A stretch of DNA of 64,000 bases from Methylovorus mays (GTDB lineage Bacteria > Pseudomonadota > Gammaproteobacteria > Burkholderiales > Methylophilaceae), in contig NZ_JAJAVG010000007.1 of the NCBI RefSeq assembly GCF_020531915.1, positions 1-64,000 on the forward strand, written 5' to 3'. Both the position numbers and the translations under genes were made by a program. The notes beneath the pieces were generated by a model. It did not search any database. It was given only the letters and a program-made list of their open reading frames with translations, and had not been told where the DNA came from. Shown piece after piece: positions 18,081 to 27,844 of this stretch (positions are counted from its first letter, which is position 1; each line of letters begins with the position of its first letter).

Positions 18081-18500
18081 TCAGACTGTCTCTTTTTTGC
18101 ACAACCAGGCACGCCAGCCGCCGCACACCGAGATATCCACGGCGTTTTCGGTGGCATAGGCTTCACACAAAAAACCCTGCACCTGCGAGCCGTCTTCCAG
18201 CACCAGCGTGCCGAAGCCCAAGGGCGCAGGCACACTGGCGACAAAGGCACCGTAATGAGTGAGCGGCAATTGCCAGACTTCCAGTGCAATCGCCGAACCG
18301 CCCTCCGTCACCCGCAGCAGCCCGGGCCGCTCGGGGGTGAAGCCATTCAGCTTGAACAGCTTGTAATAAGGCGAGGTACGGGTTTTCTCGACGAATTCGC
18401 CGCCCAATGCCATCAGTTGCGGATTGAGTGGCAGGCCGCTCATGTGGGCGCCGCACACGGCGACTTTGATCATGGCGGTATTCATGTTTTTTTCACTCAT
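18081..18500 (-). CDS. atzF2: Allophanate hydrolase C-terminal domain as a separate protein
   Basis: This 139-residue protein corresponds to the C-terminal domain of AtzF-type allophanate hydrolases, with VAVCGAHMSGLPLNPQLMALG at the start and HYGAFVASVPAPLGFGTL and GWRAWL later. In fused enzymes this domain removes the second ammonia (decarboxylation of N-carboxycarbamate is spontaneous). Here it is encoded separately: its ATG overlaps the amidase stop by 4 bp and has its own strong AAGGAG 8 bp upstream. The split therefore looks natural rather than a recent frameshift. The symbol is descriptive. Confidence 0.88.
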   Translation of the reverse strand: MSEKNMNTAMIKVAVCGAHMSGLPLNPQLMALGGEFVEKTRTSPYYKLFKLNGFTPERPGLLRVTEGGSAIALEVWQLPLTHYGAFVASVPAPLGFGTLVLEDGSQVQGFLCEAYATENAVDISVCGGWRAWLCKKETV

Positions 18501-19885
18501 GCGGATAGCTCCTTGCGGGTAAAAGGGGTGGCACCCAGCGTGCGGGCTGCGTCTTCCATACGGGCGGCGAGCTCCAGCAGGGCTTCGTCATGGAAAGCAG
18601 GCGCACACAGAGTGACGCCAAATGGCAGGCGGTTGGCCTGGAATCCCGTGGGCACGGCAATGGCCGACAGGTCCAGCAGGTTCATGAAATTGGTGTAATA
18701 GCCCAGGTTGGAATTGGTTTGTACCGGGTCGGCCTCGACTTCCGCAATCGTGTAAATGGTGCCCGCCGTCGGGGTGACGATGATGTCCAGGTCATCCCAC
18801 ACGGCGGCAGCCTTGCGTTGCAATGCTTTGAGCTGATAGCCGAAGCTGTAGGCATCGGCGGCGCTGAAGCGTGTCGCGCCGCTGATGATCTTGTGCGTGA
18901 CCGGGTACAGCGCCTCCGGCTTGGCTTCGATGAATTCACGGATCGCGGCATAGCGTTCAGCCACCCATGGCCCTTCATACAGCAGGCGGGCGGTTTGCAA
19001 AAATACGGTGAAATCGATCTCCACCGCCACCCCGCCCAGCGCCACCAGTTTGGCAACGGCAGCGTCAAACAAGGCTGGCGTTTCCGCATTACCAAAAAAC
19101 TGCAGCTGATCGGCACGCGGTACGCCAAAGCGGAAGCCATGCTCGGGCAAGGGCTTGCCTGCGGTGAGTACCTCGCGCGAATACGGGTCTTCAGCATCAA
19201 AGCCCTGGGCGACATCCAGCACACTGGCGGCATCCTGTGCCGTCAGCGCAAAGATGGACACGCAATCCAGCGTGCGGCAGGCGGGCACCACGCCACGGGT
19301 GCTAAGCAACCCGCAGCTGGGTTTGTGCCCAACCAGATTATTGAATGCTGCCGGCACGCGGCCTGAGCCTGCGGTATCCGTGCCCAGGCTGAAACTTGCC
19401 AGGCCCAGCGCCACCGACACGGCCGAACCTGAGCTGGAGCCCCCGGAAATATACTCCGGGTCTATGCTGTTATGGCAGGCGCCATACGGCGAGCGCACGC
19501 CCACCAGGCCAGTGGCAAACTGGTCCAGATTGGTTTTACCCAAGGGAATCGCCCCGGCATCGATCAGCCGCTGCACCACGGTGGCGTGCTGGTCTGGCGT
19601 GTACGCATACTCTGGGCAGGCGGCGGTGGTAGGTACCCCGGCGAGATCAATATTGTCCTTGATGGCAAACGGAATACCATACAGCGGCAGGCTGGCAGGG
19701 TCACGCCCTTCCAGCGCCTCGGCGTACGACAGCAGCTGCGCCAGCGGCAGGCGATGAATCCAGATGCGGTGCGGGTCTTCCGTACCCATGGCGGCATCCA
19801 GCTGCCGCACCAGTTGCGAGGGGGTGAGACTGCCTGTGCGGTATTGCTCGCGCAGGCTGGGGATTTGCAGATCGAATGTGGTCAT
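18497..19885 (-). CDS. atzF: Allophanate hydrolase, amidase domain
   Basis: A 462-residue amidase-signature enzyme with the Ser-cisSer-Lys triad visible at Lys76 (AIKDNID), Ser150 (ISGGSSSGS) and Ser174 (DTAGSGRVPAA). It hydrolyses allophanate in the last step of ATP-dependent urea or guanidine breakdown. The gene starts 3 bp after the carboxylase stop and is coupled to the separate C-terminal-domain gene. Ordinary AtzF has about 600 residues in one chain; here 462 plus 139 residues make up the same content. Confidence 0.93.
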   Translation of the reverse strand: MTTFDLQIPSLREQYRTGSLTPSQLVRQLDAAMGTEDPHRIWIHRLPLAQLLSYAEALEGRDPASLPLYGIPFAIKDNIDLAGVPTTAACPEYAYTPDQHATVVQRLIDAGAIPLGKTNLDQFATGLVGVRSPYGACHNSIDPEYISGGSSSGSAVSVALGLASFSLGTDTAGSGRVPAAFNNLVGHKPSCGLLSTRGVVPACRTLDCVSIFALTAQDAASVLDVAQGFDAEDPYSREVLTAGKPLPEHGFRFGVPRADQLQFFGNAETPALFDAAVAKLVALGGVAVEIDFTVFLQTARLLYEGPWVAERYAAIREFIEAKPEALYPVTHKIISGATRFSAADAYSFGYQLKALQRKAAAVWDDLDIIVTPTAGTIYTIAEVEADPVQTNSNLGYYTNFMNLLDLSAIAVPTGFQANRLPFGVTLCAPAFHDEALLELAARMEDAARTLGATPFTRKELSA

Positions 19886-19888
19886 GAT

Positions 19889-22800
19889 TTATTCCGTTGC
19901 AATGGCAATGAGGGTCTGGCCGGCACTGACGGGCTTGCCCGGCTGGCACAACACATGGCTGATGGTTCCGGCTGAGGGGGCAACCACGGCGATTTCCATT
20001 TTCATGGATTCAATAATCACCAGCGTATCGCCCGCCGCGACCGTATCGCCCACATTCACCGCCACCTGCCACAGGTTGCCGGCCACATGGGCGGCCACGG
20101 CCCGGCAGTCGTCGGGCAGCGCGTCTTCCGCCACCGTGCTCGCTGCCGACTCATCATTGCTGTAATTGGCTTGACCGTTGGCAATCCAGCGCTCGCGCTC
20201 GGCATCAAATGCGGCTTGCTGGCGCTCCTTGAACGCGATCATGGTGGCGGCTTCAGCGGCAATCAGCGCGTTGTAATCCTTGAGGCGGAATACCTGCTCT
20301 TCCACCTTGAGCTTGAATTTGCCACGCGGGAAATCCTCGCGGATTTGCAGCAGTTCTTCCGCGCTGACCGGGTAAAAGCGGATCTGGTCAAAAAAGCGCA
20401 GCAGCCAGGGTTTGCCCTGCGGGAAGTCGGCCGTGGCACGCCAGCGGTTCCACATCTGCAGGGTGCGGCCGACAAACTGGTAACCGCCGGGGCCTTCCAT
20501 GCCATACACGCACATATAGGCGCCGCCAATGCCCACGGCGTTTTCAGGCGTCCAGGTGCGGGCCGGGTTGTATTTGGTGGTCACCAGACGGTGGCGCGGA
20601 TCCACCGGGGTGGCGACAGGCGCGCCCAGATAGACATCGCCCAGCCCCAGGGTGAGATAGCTCGCCTCGAACACGATGCGCTTCACATCCTCAATGCTAT
20701 CGAGGCCGTTGATGCGACGGATGAACTCGATATTGCTGCCATGGCCGGAGGCCACATCGCACCACGGCGCATCCTTGCGCACCGATTGCATGTACTTTTC
20801 CACGGCGAGCTGGGTAGCCGCATCGTCCCAGGACAAAGGCAGGTGCACGATGCGGGTCGGCACTTCCATTTCGTCGATGGCAGGAAGTTGTGTTTCCAGG
20901 GTTTGCAAGGTGGTCAGCAACTGCTCCACCGGCAGGCGCAGGCTGTCGTAATGCACCTGCAGCGAACGTATGCCGGGCGTGAGATCAATAATGCCGGGTA
21001 CGTTGGCCTGCTCCAGTGCCTGCATGAGGGCATGCACGCGGAAACGCAGGTTGAGGTCCAGCACCAGCGGGCCGTATTCCACCAGCAGGTATTTATCACC
21101 GGCCTGGCGGTATACCACGGCCACGCGCTCTGCCGTCTCAGGCAAGGTGGCCAGAATGGGGGTTGTGGTGTGGGCAAGGTCGGAGGCGGGCAAGGCCAGC
21201 GGCGCAGTGGCGGTCGCCAGATCAGCTAGCATGGCGTTTTGCGCGATTTCCAGCGCACGCGCCTGTGCTTGGGAGAGGCGCACAAAGCGCACCTTGTCGC
21301 CCGCTTTCAGCTGGCCCATTTTCCACAACTCAGCCTGCACGATGGTGGCCGGGCAGACAAAGCCGCCCAGGCTGGGGCCATCCGGCCCCAGAATCACCGG
21401 CATGTCGCCGGTAAAGTCCACACTGCCTATCGCATAGGCGTTGTCGTGGATGTTGGAGGGATGCAAGCCTGCCTCACCGCCATCCTGCCGCGCCCATTGC
21501 GGCTTGGGGCCAATGAGGCGGATGCCGGTAGTGTTGGAGTTGTAATGCACTTCCCAGTCGGTGGAGAAGAACATCGCAATATCGTCGTCGGTAAAGAAAT
21601 CCGGCGCGCCATGCGGGCCATACAGCACACCGATCTGCCATTCATGCGTGTATTGCGGGCGCAGGGCGGGCGGAATCACGGTGACCGCGGTTTCCGCCGC
21701 AGCCAGCTTGCCCAGATGCAGTACATCACCTACGCGCAGGGCGCGGCCGCCATGGCCGCCAAACTGGCCCAGGGTAAAGGTGGATTTGCTGCCCAGGTAA
21801 TCCGGCACATCAAAGCCGCCCTGCACTGCCAGATAAGCGCGGCACCCCAGGTCGCCCAGCTTGCCGATGGAGAGTGTGCTGCCCGCCTTGACGGCATGCG
21901 CCTGCCACAGGGCAAGCGGCTCGCCATCCAGTGTCAATGCCAGCGCGGGGCCAGTCACAGCAATCACGGTATCGGTATTGAATTTCAGCGTGGGGCCGAT
22001 CAGGGTGATTTCCAGGCCCGCCATGCCTTCGGCGTTGCCCACCAGGCGATTGGCAAAGCGGAACGCCAGATGGTCCATGGGGCCGGAAGGCGGCACGCCG
22101 ATATTCCAGTAGCCGGTACGGCCGGGGTAATCCTGTATGGTGCTCATGACGCCGCCATCCAGCACATCCAGCGTGTGCGGACGGTAAACAAAGCTGTTGA
22201 GGTAGCGCGTAGTCTGTTGCCCGGCCGGGAAAATGCTGTCGGCCAGCACCTGGCGCAGGTACTCAAGGTTGGTTTCAATCCCGGCGAGGCGGGTCTGATC
22301 GAGCGCGGTTTGCATGGAGTGCACCGCAGCAGCGCGGTCACAGGCATGCACCAGCACCTTGGCCAGCAAGGGGTCGTAATACGGCGAAACCTCGCTGCCC
22401 TGCTCTACCCAGGCATCCACCCGCACATCGGAGGGGAACACCACTTCGGTCAGCACGCCTGAACTGGGCTGGAACTGCTTGTTGGCATCTTCGGCATACA
22501 CACGCACCTGAATGGCATGGCCCTGTGGCTGATGCTGATAGGCAGCGATAAAGTCGCGCTCGCCTGCGGCCAGGCGGATCATCCAGCCCACCAGATCCAC
22601 TCCGCTTACCAGTTCGGTCACCCCATGCTCCACCTGCAGCCGGGTGTTGACCTCCAGAAAGTAAAAATCGCCGCTGGCATTGTCGTAGACAAACTCCACC
22701 GTGCCCGCCGAGCGATAGCCGATGGCACTGGCCAGGCGCACGGCGGTCGCGGCCAGCTGCTGACGTATCGCCTCGCTGATATTGGGCGCCGGGGTTTCTT

Positions 22801-23515
22801 CTATCACCTTCTGGTTGCGGCGCTGTACCGAACAATCGCGCTCGCCCAGCGCCACCACATGACCTGCGCCATCGCCAAAAATCTGCACTTCGATATGGCG
22901 GGCGGCTTCGACGTATTTTTCCAGATAAAGGCCGGATTCCTTGAAATTGGCGCGTGACAGGCGCTGCACCGAGGCAAAGGCTTCGGCCAGTTCCTCTTCG
23001 CCCCAGATCAGGCGCATGCCGATGCCACCGCCACCTGCCGTGCTCTTCAGCATCACCGGATAGCCGATGCGTGCGGCATGCGTGCGGGCTTCGGCGACAT
23101 CTGCCAGCAGGCCGGTGCCCGGCAGCAGCGGTACGCCATTGGCCTCGGCCAGTGCGCGGGCGGTGTGCTTGAGCCCAAAGTCACGCATCTGTTGTGGCGT
23201 GGGGCCGATAAAGGCAATGCCTGCGGCTTCACAGGCTTCGGCAAAGCCGGGGTTTTCAGACAGAAAGCCATAGCCCGGATGGATGGCTTGTGCACCAGTC
23301 TGGTGCGCCGCTTGCAGGATGGCGGGAATATTCAGGTAACTCTCGGCGGCAGGTGCCGGGCCGACACAGACGGCCTCATCCGCCTCCAGCACATGGCGTG
23401 CACCGGCATCGGCTTCGGAATAGACGGCTACAGAGCGGACACCAAGCTGCTTGAGGGTACGAATGATGCGGCAAGCGATCTCGCCGCGGTTCGCAATAAG
23501 CACTTTTTGAAACAT
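19889..23515 (-). CDS. uca: Biotin-dependent guanidine/urea carboxylase
   Basis: From ATG 23515 ([18 protein letters not shown]) the product has 1208 residues. An N-terminal biotin carboxylase domain (about 1-450, with [17 protein letters not shown] and the ATP-grasp GGGGIGMRL) is followed by the KipA/KipI-like carboxyltransferase halves (about 470-1050) and a C-terminal biotinyl domain with [11 protein letters not shown], biotin on about Lys1172. Urea carboxylases and guanidine carboxylases share this layout. The guanidine-II riboswitch just upstream and the adjacent cgdAB-type genes favour guanidine as substrate. Product carboxyguanidine would be deiminated to allophanate. Confidence 0.94.
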   Translation of the reverse strand: MFQKVLIANRGEIACRIIRTLKQLGVRSVAVYSEADAGARHVLEADEAVCVGPAPAAESYLNIPAILQAAHQTGAQAIHPGYGFLSENPGFAEACEAAGIAFIGPTPQQMRDFGLKHTARALAEANGVPLLPGTGLLADVAEARTHAARIGYPVMLKSTAGGGGIGMRLIWGEEELAEAFASVQRLSRANFKESGLYLEKYVEAARHIEVQIFGDGAGHVVALGERDCSVQRRNQKVIEETPAPNISEAIRQQLAATAVRLASAIGYRSAGTVEFVYDNASGDFYFLEVNTRLQVEHGVTELVSGVDLVGWMIRLAAGERDFIAAYQHQPQGHAIQVRVYAEDANKQFQPSSGVLTEVVFPSDVRVDAWVEQGSEVSPYYDPLLAKVLVHACDRAAAVHSMQTALDQTRLAGIETNLEYLRQVLADSIFPAGQQTTRYLNSFVYRPHTLDVLDGGVMSTIQDYPGRTGYWNIGVPPSGPMDHLAFRFANRLVGNAEGMAGLEITLIGPTLKFNTDTVIAVTGPALALTLDGEPLALWQAHAVKAGSTLSIGKLGDLGCRAYLAVQGGFDVPDYLGSKSTFTLGQFGGHGGRALRVGDVLHLGKLAAAETAVTVIPPALRPQYTHEWQIGVLYGPHGAPDFFTDDDIAMFFSTDWEVHYNSNTTGIRLIGPKPQWARQDGGEAGLHPSNIHDNAYAIGSVDFTGDMPVILGPDGPSLGGFVCPATIVQAELWKMGQLKAGDKVRFVRLSQAQARALEIAQNAMLADLATATAPLALPASDLAHTTTPILATLPETAERVAVVYRQAGDKYLLVEYGPLVLDLNLRFRVHALMQALEQANVPGIIDLTPGIRSLQVHYDSLRLPVEQLLTTLQTLETQLPAIDEMEVPTRIVHLPLSWDDAATQLAVEKYMQSVRKDAPWCDVASGHGSNIEFIRRINGLDSIEDVKRIVFEASYLTLGLGDVYLGAPVATPVDPRHRLVTTKYNPARTWTPENAVGIGGAYMCVYGMEGPGGYQFVGRTLQMWNRWRATADFPQGKPWLLRFFDQIRFYPVSAEELLQIREDFPRGKFKLKVEEQVFRLKDYNALIAAEAATMIAFKERQQAAFDAERERWIANGQANYSNDESAASTVAEDALPDDCRAVAAHVAGNLWQVAVNVGDTVAAGDTLVIIESMKMEIAVVAPSAGTISHVLCQPGKPVSAGQTLIAIATE

Positions 23516-23521
23516 GACTAA

Positions 23522-23574
23522 CCTTGTGCGGGCCGTCCCGCTGGGTATAGATCTCACCGGGCCGTCCCGGTGAG
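23522..23574 (-). promoter_or_regulatory. Guanidine-II (mini-ykkC) riboswitch before the carboxylase gene
   Basis: On the minus strand two hairpins occur in tandem. The first (23574-23553) has a perfect 9-bp stem ending in CCGGG-ACGG-CCCGG. The second (23541-23528) reads GCGGGACGGCCCGC. Both have the diagnostic ACGR tetraloop (ACGG) and are joined by an 11-nt linker. The second hairpin is followed after 3 nt by the AAGG ribosome site and ATG of the carboxylase. Guanidine-II RNAs bind one guanidinium per loop and open the ribosome site, so this should switch on translation of the carboxylase and coupled genes when guanidine is present. Confidence 0.94.
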
Positions 23575-23657
23575 CGGTTGATTCAGTTGGCTGACACTAA
23601 CTGACCGTTGTATCCGTCATTCTCTAGCAGGTTGCATGCCAGCTTCTGCGTGGTGGC

Positions 23658-24320
23658 CTAGACGGCATCCCATACCAGCAAGCGAACTGGCGTTGGGTTA
23701 TAGGCATTGCAGGGGTTATTCAATTGCGGGCAATTGGAGATCAGCACCACCACATCCATTTCGGCGCGCATTTCCACGTATTTGCCCGCACCGGAGATGC
23801 CATCATCAAACTTGAGATGACCGTCGGCGGTCACCGGCACATTCATGAAGAAATTGATGTTGGCAGTGATGTCGCGCTTGCTCATGTGCCGGTGCATGGC
23901 ACAGCCGCAATGGTTGAGCGCATGCATGAAACTGTCGCGGCAGCTGTGCATGGGGCGCTTTTCCAGGGCATAGCGCACGGTGTTGCTCTCGGCGGCACAG
24001 GCCCCTCCCAGGGTATCGTGGCGACCACAGGTATCCGCGGTGATGGTCAGCATGGGCCGGCCTTCGCTCGAATACAGTACCGAGCCGGTAGTCAGGTAAA
24101 GCTGGCGCTGGCGGGCAATGGTATCCACCGCGCTGTAGCGCTCTTCGGGATCAGCGGCGCTGTAAAAAAGCGTATCCACCGCCTGGTTGCCTTCCAGGTC
24201 CAGGATACGGAATATCTGGCCCTTTTTCACTTCGGCCATCCAGGGGTCCCCGGCATCGCATACCTGATCCAGCACGGCGTTGCGCGTATCCAATGGGCTT
24301 TCGGTCAGCATCTGGCTCAT
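23658..24320 (-). CDS. cgdB: DUF1989 protein, carboxyguanidine deiminase subunit (CgdB / urea carboxylase-associated protein 2)
   Basis: From ATG 24320 ([18 protein letters not shown]) the product has 220 residues; a longer frame would overlap the preceding gene. It has the DUF1989 core: [18 protein letters not shown], the [11 protein letters not shown] cysteine/histidine stretch, and [20 protein letters not shown]. Paralogous DUF1989 pairs next to carboxylase genes were shown in the literature to form carboxyguanidine deiminase. Its start overlaps the stop of the partner gene by 4 bp (ATGA), so the two are coupled. A 142-nt gap holding the riboswitch separates it from the carboxylase. Confidence 0.9.
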   Translation of the reverse strand: MSQMLTESPLDTRNAVLDQVCDAGDPWMAEVKKGQIFRILDLEGNQAVDTLFYSAADPEERYSAVDTIARQRQLYLTTGSVLYSSEGRPMLTITADTCGRHDTLGGACAAESNTVRYALEKRPMHSCRDSFMHALNHCGCAMHRHMSKRDITANINFFMNVPVTADGHLKFDDGISGAGKYVEMRAEMDVVVLISNCPQLNNPCNAYNPTPVRLLVWDAV

Positions 24321-25045
24321 AGGTAATACCTTTCCGTGTTGATAAAGCCGCGGGCGTTTTGCTCGCATTGCGTGCGGCACACATCATCGGGTGCAGCGGC
24401 GCCGGCATACCAGGCAGACAGTTTCACGGCCGCCGGTTTGTATTCGGTAGCAGGGTCAAGCGGATGTGGCGCAGCGGATAGCACCAGCAGCACATTCATG
24501 TCGAAGCGCACATCCACATAATCGCCCGCCTTGCTATGCCCGGCGACAAAGCTCAGCGCACCGTTGTCATCCGGCACCGCCTTGCTGAAGAAATTGACAT
24601 TGGCGACCAGATCGCGCTTGCCCATGCCATATTTCGCCAGCTCCACCAGCAGGCCATCCTTGCCGCTACGGTGCATGGCATTGCGGTGGGTCTGGAAGGT
24701 GGCCTTGCCATACTGGGCTTCGATCATGACGGCATCGGTCACGCCGCAGAAGGTATCGTGCCAGCCCACGCTATCGCCGACGATAGAGCACATGACGCGA
24801 CCCATGTCGGAATAACACACATTGCCGGTGGTGAGGTACGCCGTATGCTGCGCCTTCAGCGAATCCGGCATGTTGTACCGTTCCAGCTTGTCTTCCGGGT
24901 TGTAAAACAGCGCGGCCAGGTTGGCCCCGCCTTCCAGATCGGTGATACGTAGCGCAGTGCCACGGCGTATCAGGCCCGACCAGTGATTGCCGCCGGGGAT
25001 GGTTTCCTCCCACAGCACGGCAGCAGGTTCAAATACAGCACTCAT
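24317..25045 (-). CDS. cgdA: DUF1989 protein, carboxyguanidine deiminase subunit (CgdA / urea carboxylase-associated protein 1)
   Basis: This 242-residue paralogue of the next gene shares the pattern [33 protein letters not shown], and [21 protein letters not shown]. With CgdB it should form the heteromeric metal-dependent enzyme that converts carboxyguanidine to allophanate and ammonia. It follows the NikR-like regulator by 26 bp and is translationally coupled to cgdB. The older name, urea carboxylase-associated protein 1, describes the same family. Confidence 0.9.
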   Translation of the reverse strand: MSAVFEPAAVLWEETIPGGNHWSGLIRRGTALRITDLEGGANLAALFYNPEDKLERYNMPDSLKAQHTAYLTTGNVCYSDMGRVMCSIVGDSVGWHDTFCGVTDAVMIEAQYGKATFQTHRNAMHRSGKDGLLVELAKYGMGKRDLVANVNFFSKAVPDDNGALSFVAGHSKAGDYVDVRFDMNVLLVLSAAPHPLDPATEYKPAAVKLSAWYAGAAAPDDVCRTQCEQNARGFINTERYYL

Positions 25046-25071
25046 GCTTTTGTCCTTGTCTTTTTTCCGCG

Positions 25072-25545
25072 TTATTGCCCCGCCTTGCGGGCCTTGGGCG
25101 TCATCGGATGTAACGGCGGGATAACCGCCCCCATCAGTTGCAGCTTGCCGGTAATCACGCCACGCAGCGCGATGATCTCATTCGCCACGGCCTGCACAGT
25201 GAGTGCCGGGCCTTGTACCAGTATCACTTCCATGGTCTGGTTATCGGCCAGATGCACGTGCAGCGAGCTGATGACTTCATCCAGATGCTGGTACTGCAAA
25301 TCCGCAATGGTTTTTTGCAGGCCGCGCGTGCCATTGTTGTAAAGAATGGTGATGGTACCCACCATGACCTCGTTGCCTTTTTCACGCTTATGCTCGGCCA
25401 GATGCTGGCGCAGCATGTCGTTGATGGCTTGCGAGCGGCTTTCGAATCCACGCTCAATCACCATGGAATCAAGTTCCGCATGCAGTTCATCCGGCAAGGA
25501 GATACTGATGCGATTCACCGGTGCCTTTTTGTTTTTCTCGTTCAT
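25072..25545 (-). CDS. NikR-like ribbon-helix-helix regulator with altered metal site
   Basis: From ATG 25545 (AGGAGGAAAC before it) the product has 157 residues. The N-terminal ribbon-helix-helix DNA-binding domain (about 10-50, NRISISLPDELHAELDSMV) is followed by an ACT-like NikR C-terminal domain. Aligned to E. coli NikR, His87 and His89 are kept (LHVH, residues 95-98), but His76 is Tyr85 and Cys95 is Thr104, so the square-planar nickel site is broken. It probably senses another ligand or metal. A NikR-geometry dyad in the operon promoter (30771-30802) is its likely operator. It lies mid-operon, between the GlnT-like and CgdA genes. Confidence 0.87.
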   Translation of the reverse strand: MNEKNKKAPVNRISISLPDELHAELDSMVIERGFESRSQAINDMLRQHLAEHKREKGNEVMVGTITILYNNGTRGLQKTIADLQYQHLDEVISSLHVHLADNQTMEVILVQGPALTVQAVANEIIALRGVITGKLQLMGAVIPPLHPMTPKARKAGQ

Positions 25546-25641
25546 GTTTCCTCCTGTGTGACTTGCCGGTTTGGCGCGACTTAGGGCGCCATCATGGCAG
25601 ACCGGGGCTGGCCTTGCAGCCTGCCCCGTCAACACCTTGGC

Positions 25642-27006
25642 TTAGAACATGTAGCTGTAACGATCAATTTCCCACTGGCTCACGGTCAGGTGGTAGGTTT
25701 CCCATTCCTGGCTCTTGTAGGTGACAAACTCGTCACGCAACTCCTTGCCCAGGGTTTTTTCTACCAGCGGATCCGCAGCAAATGCCTCAACCGCTTCCTG
25801 CAGGGTTTGCGGCAGGAATTGAATGCCACGGCCCATGCGCTCTTCTTCGCTGATGGCGTACAGGTTGTCTTCGTTCGGTGCACCTGGATCCAGCTGCTCG
25901 CGTATGCCTTCCAGCCCAGCGGCCAATGCCAGCGTGGCGGCCAGATAAGGGTTGACGGCGCCATCGGCATTGCGGGATTCACAACGACCGCCGCCCATGG
26001 GCACGCGTACCGAGTTGGTACGGTTGTTGGAGCCGTAGGAGTTGAACACCGGCGCCCAGCTGAAGTAGCTCATGGCACCGCGGCGCACCAGGCGCTTGTA
26101 GCTGTTGACCGTAGGCGCAAAGGCGGCGCACAGGGCCGGGCCGTGCTTGAGGATACCGGCAATGAACTGGTAGCCCAGCGTGGTCAGGCCCAGGCCACGT
26201 GGATCATCCTTGGGGTCGCAGGCAAACAGGTTCTTGCCGGTCTTGAGGTCGTACAGCGACATGTTGAAGTGCGCGCCGGTGCCAGTCTTGTCGGCAAACG
26301 GCTTGGGCATCATGGTGGCCAGCAGGCCCTCTTCCTTGGCGTAGTGCTTGGCCATGTAACGGAAGAAGGTGAAGCGGTCGCACATGGTCAGCGCATCGCT
26401 GTAGTTGAAGTCAAACTCGAACTGGCTGTTGCCATCTTCGTGGTCAAATGAATACAGATCCCAGCCGAGGTCGTTGATGGCGGTTGCCATCTTGTCCAGC
26501 CAGCCGAAGTTATCCATAAAGCCACGTACGTCGTAGCAAGGCTTGACCAGCTTGTCGTCGGGGTTAGGGATGGACAGCTTGCCATCGGCTTCCTGCTTCA
26601 AGAGGTAAATTTCGCACTCAATGCCGAGGTTCATGCCAAAGCCCATTTCAGCGGCCTGTGCCAGCACGTTTTTCAGTGCGACGCGGGTGTTCAGCGCATA
26701 GGGCTCGCCCTGAAAGCCATTGTCAGCCGGCATCCAGGCCACTTTTGGTTCCCATGGCAAGGGAATGATATGGTCCAGATCAGGAACCGAGGTCAGTTCA
26801 TCATCGCTTGGTGCCTGGCCCAGGCCATCCAGCGCGTAGCCGGTGTAGCGCTCGGAGCCAGCGGCCATTTGTGGCAGGTGATCAATCGGCACCACCTTGG
26901 CCTTGGGCACGCCGTGGATATCCACGTAAGCGCCTATGCAATACTTGACGCCCTTGGCTTTGAGCTCGTTCTGGATCGTGGCAATTTCTGCAGTCGACTT
27001 CGACAT
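25642..27006 (-). CDS. glnT: GlnT-type glutamine synthetase family ligase (possible gamma-glutamylamide synthetase)
   Basis: From ATG 27006 (AAGG 7 bp upstream) the product has 454 residues. Catalytic motifs of the glutamine synthetase fold are present: [42 protein letters not shown] and [16 protein letters not shown]. The N-terminus [23 protein letters not shown] places it in the GlnT / gamma-glutamylmethylamide synthetase clade rather than GlnA. It would join glutamate to ammonia or a small amine with ATP. In this operon it could trap ammonia released from guanidine or gamma-glutamylate an amine substrate; this is not decidable from sequence. Confidence 0.88.
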   Translation of the reverse strand: MSKSTAEIATIQNELKAKGVKYCIGAYVDIHGVPKAKVVPIDHLPQMAAGSERYTGYALDGLGQAPSDDELTSVPDLDHIIPLPWEPKVAWMPADNGFQGEPYALNTRVALKNVLAQAAEMGFGMNLGIECEIYLLKQEADGKLSIPNPDDKLVKPCYDVRGFMDNFGWLDKMATAINDLGWDLYSFDHEDGNSQFEFDFNYSDALTMCDRFTFFRYMAKHYAKEEGLLATMMPKPFADKTGTGAHFNMSLYDLKTGKNLFACDPKDDPRGLGLTTLGYQFIAGILKHGPALCAAFAPTVNSYKRLVRRGAMSYFSWAPVFNSYGSNNRTNSVRVPMGGGRCESRNADGAVNPYLAATLALAAGLEGIREQLDPGAPNEDNLYAISEEERMGRGIQFLPQTLQEAVEAFAADPLVEKTLGKELRDEFVTYKSQEWETYHLTVSQWEIDRYSYMF

Positions 27007-27069
27007 ATACATACCTTTCAATTAAATCGGATTAGGGTGCTGCGGTTTTGCTGTGCCGGGCCTGACGTC

Positions 27070-27840
27070 TCAGGCAGCGGCATGGCTGAAATAGGAATGG
27101 GGGAGCGGTGGCTGTTCGGCCTGACCGCGGCGTATCAATTCGGATAAATCCTCGACCATCCAGGCAAACCATTCCGCGCCTTTTTCGGCACTGGAAATGC
27201 TGGGCTGGCCGGTCACGCCATTCAGGCTGGTGCGATTCACCGGATGCGCAAACACCAGGTCATCGGTGCGGTCCGGATCATCGGCCAGCGTGAGTTTGTC
27301 GGTGCGCACGATATGCGGGGCTTTTTCCAGCATGAGCGAGGTTTCGGCATCGTTGGCATGCCAGTCATCGCCATCGGCATGGTGGAACTGCTTGACGCGC
27401 GGACTCATGGTGGCGGTATTGATCACGGCCACCATCATGTCGTCGTGCTCGCTGCGCAGCATTTCCAGCGCGCAACGCAGTGGCGCGGCGTTGGTGACAT
27501 GGCTGTTGATGATAAAGAGGCGACGCACACCGCTGTGGTAAGCCCAGTCGCCAATCTCCTTCACCAGGTTGATCAGGGTGATGGGGCTCAGGGCGATGGT
27601 GCCGGGCCAGCGACGGCTATGCCCTACCGAGCAGCCGTAGGGCATGGTCGGCAGCATGGGCACGCCAGTGGTTTCCGCCACTTCTCGGCAAAGAATATCG
27701 GCCAGGATGTAATCCATGCCACAGCCCATGTGCGGGCCGTGCTGCTCGGTCGCGCCTATGGGCAGCATGGCAGTGCCGCTGGCCGCAGCCAGCTTGGCGG
27801 GGAGTTCATCCCAGGTGGTTTCAGACCATTGCATCGTCAT
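27070..27840 (-). CDS. Creatininase family amidohydrolase
   Basis: From ATG 27840 (GGAG 7 bp upstream) the product has 256 residues. The metal site of the family is largely visible: Glu and His in GATEQHGPH, the Asp in CGMDYILAD at the expected spacing, His in INSHVTN and HANDAETSLMLEK. The residue after the second His pair, Glu in true creatininase (NGHYEN), is Thr here, so creatinine itself may not be the substrate. Family members cut cyclic or linear C-N bonds near amide or guanidino groups. It lies 5 bp after the ATPase gene and 63 bp before the GlnT-like gene. Confidence 0.85.
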   Translation of the reverse strand: MTMQWSETTWDELPAKLAAASGTAMLPIGATEQHGPHMGCGMDYILADILCREVAETTGVPMLPTMPYGCSVGHSRRWPGTIALSPITLINLVKEIGDWAYHSGVRRLFIINSHVTNAAPLRCALEMLRSEHDDMMVAVINTATMSPRVKQFHHADGDDWHANDAETSLMLEKAPHIVRTDKLTLADDPDRTDDLVFAHPVNRTSLNGVTGQPSISSAEKGAEWFAWMVEDLSELIRRGQAEQPPLPHSYFSHAAA

Positions 27841-27844
27841 TTCT

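Noticed and set aside
18490-18510. Sequencing frameshift splitting allophanate hydrolase
   Set aside because: The second gene has its own strong ribosome site and an ATGA overlap; both parts end and begin at normal domain borders.
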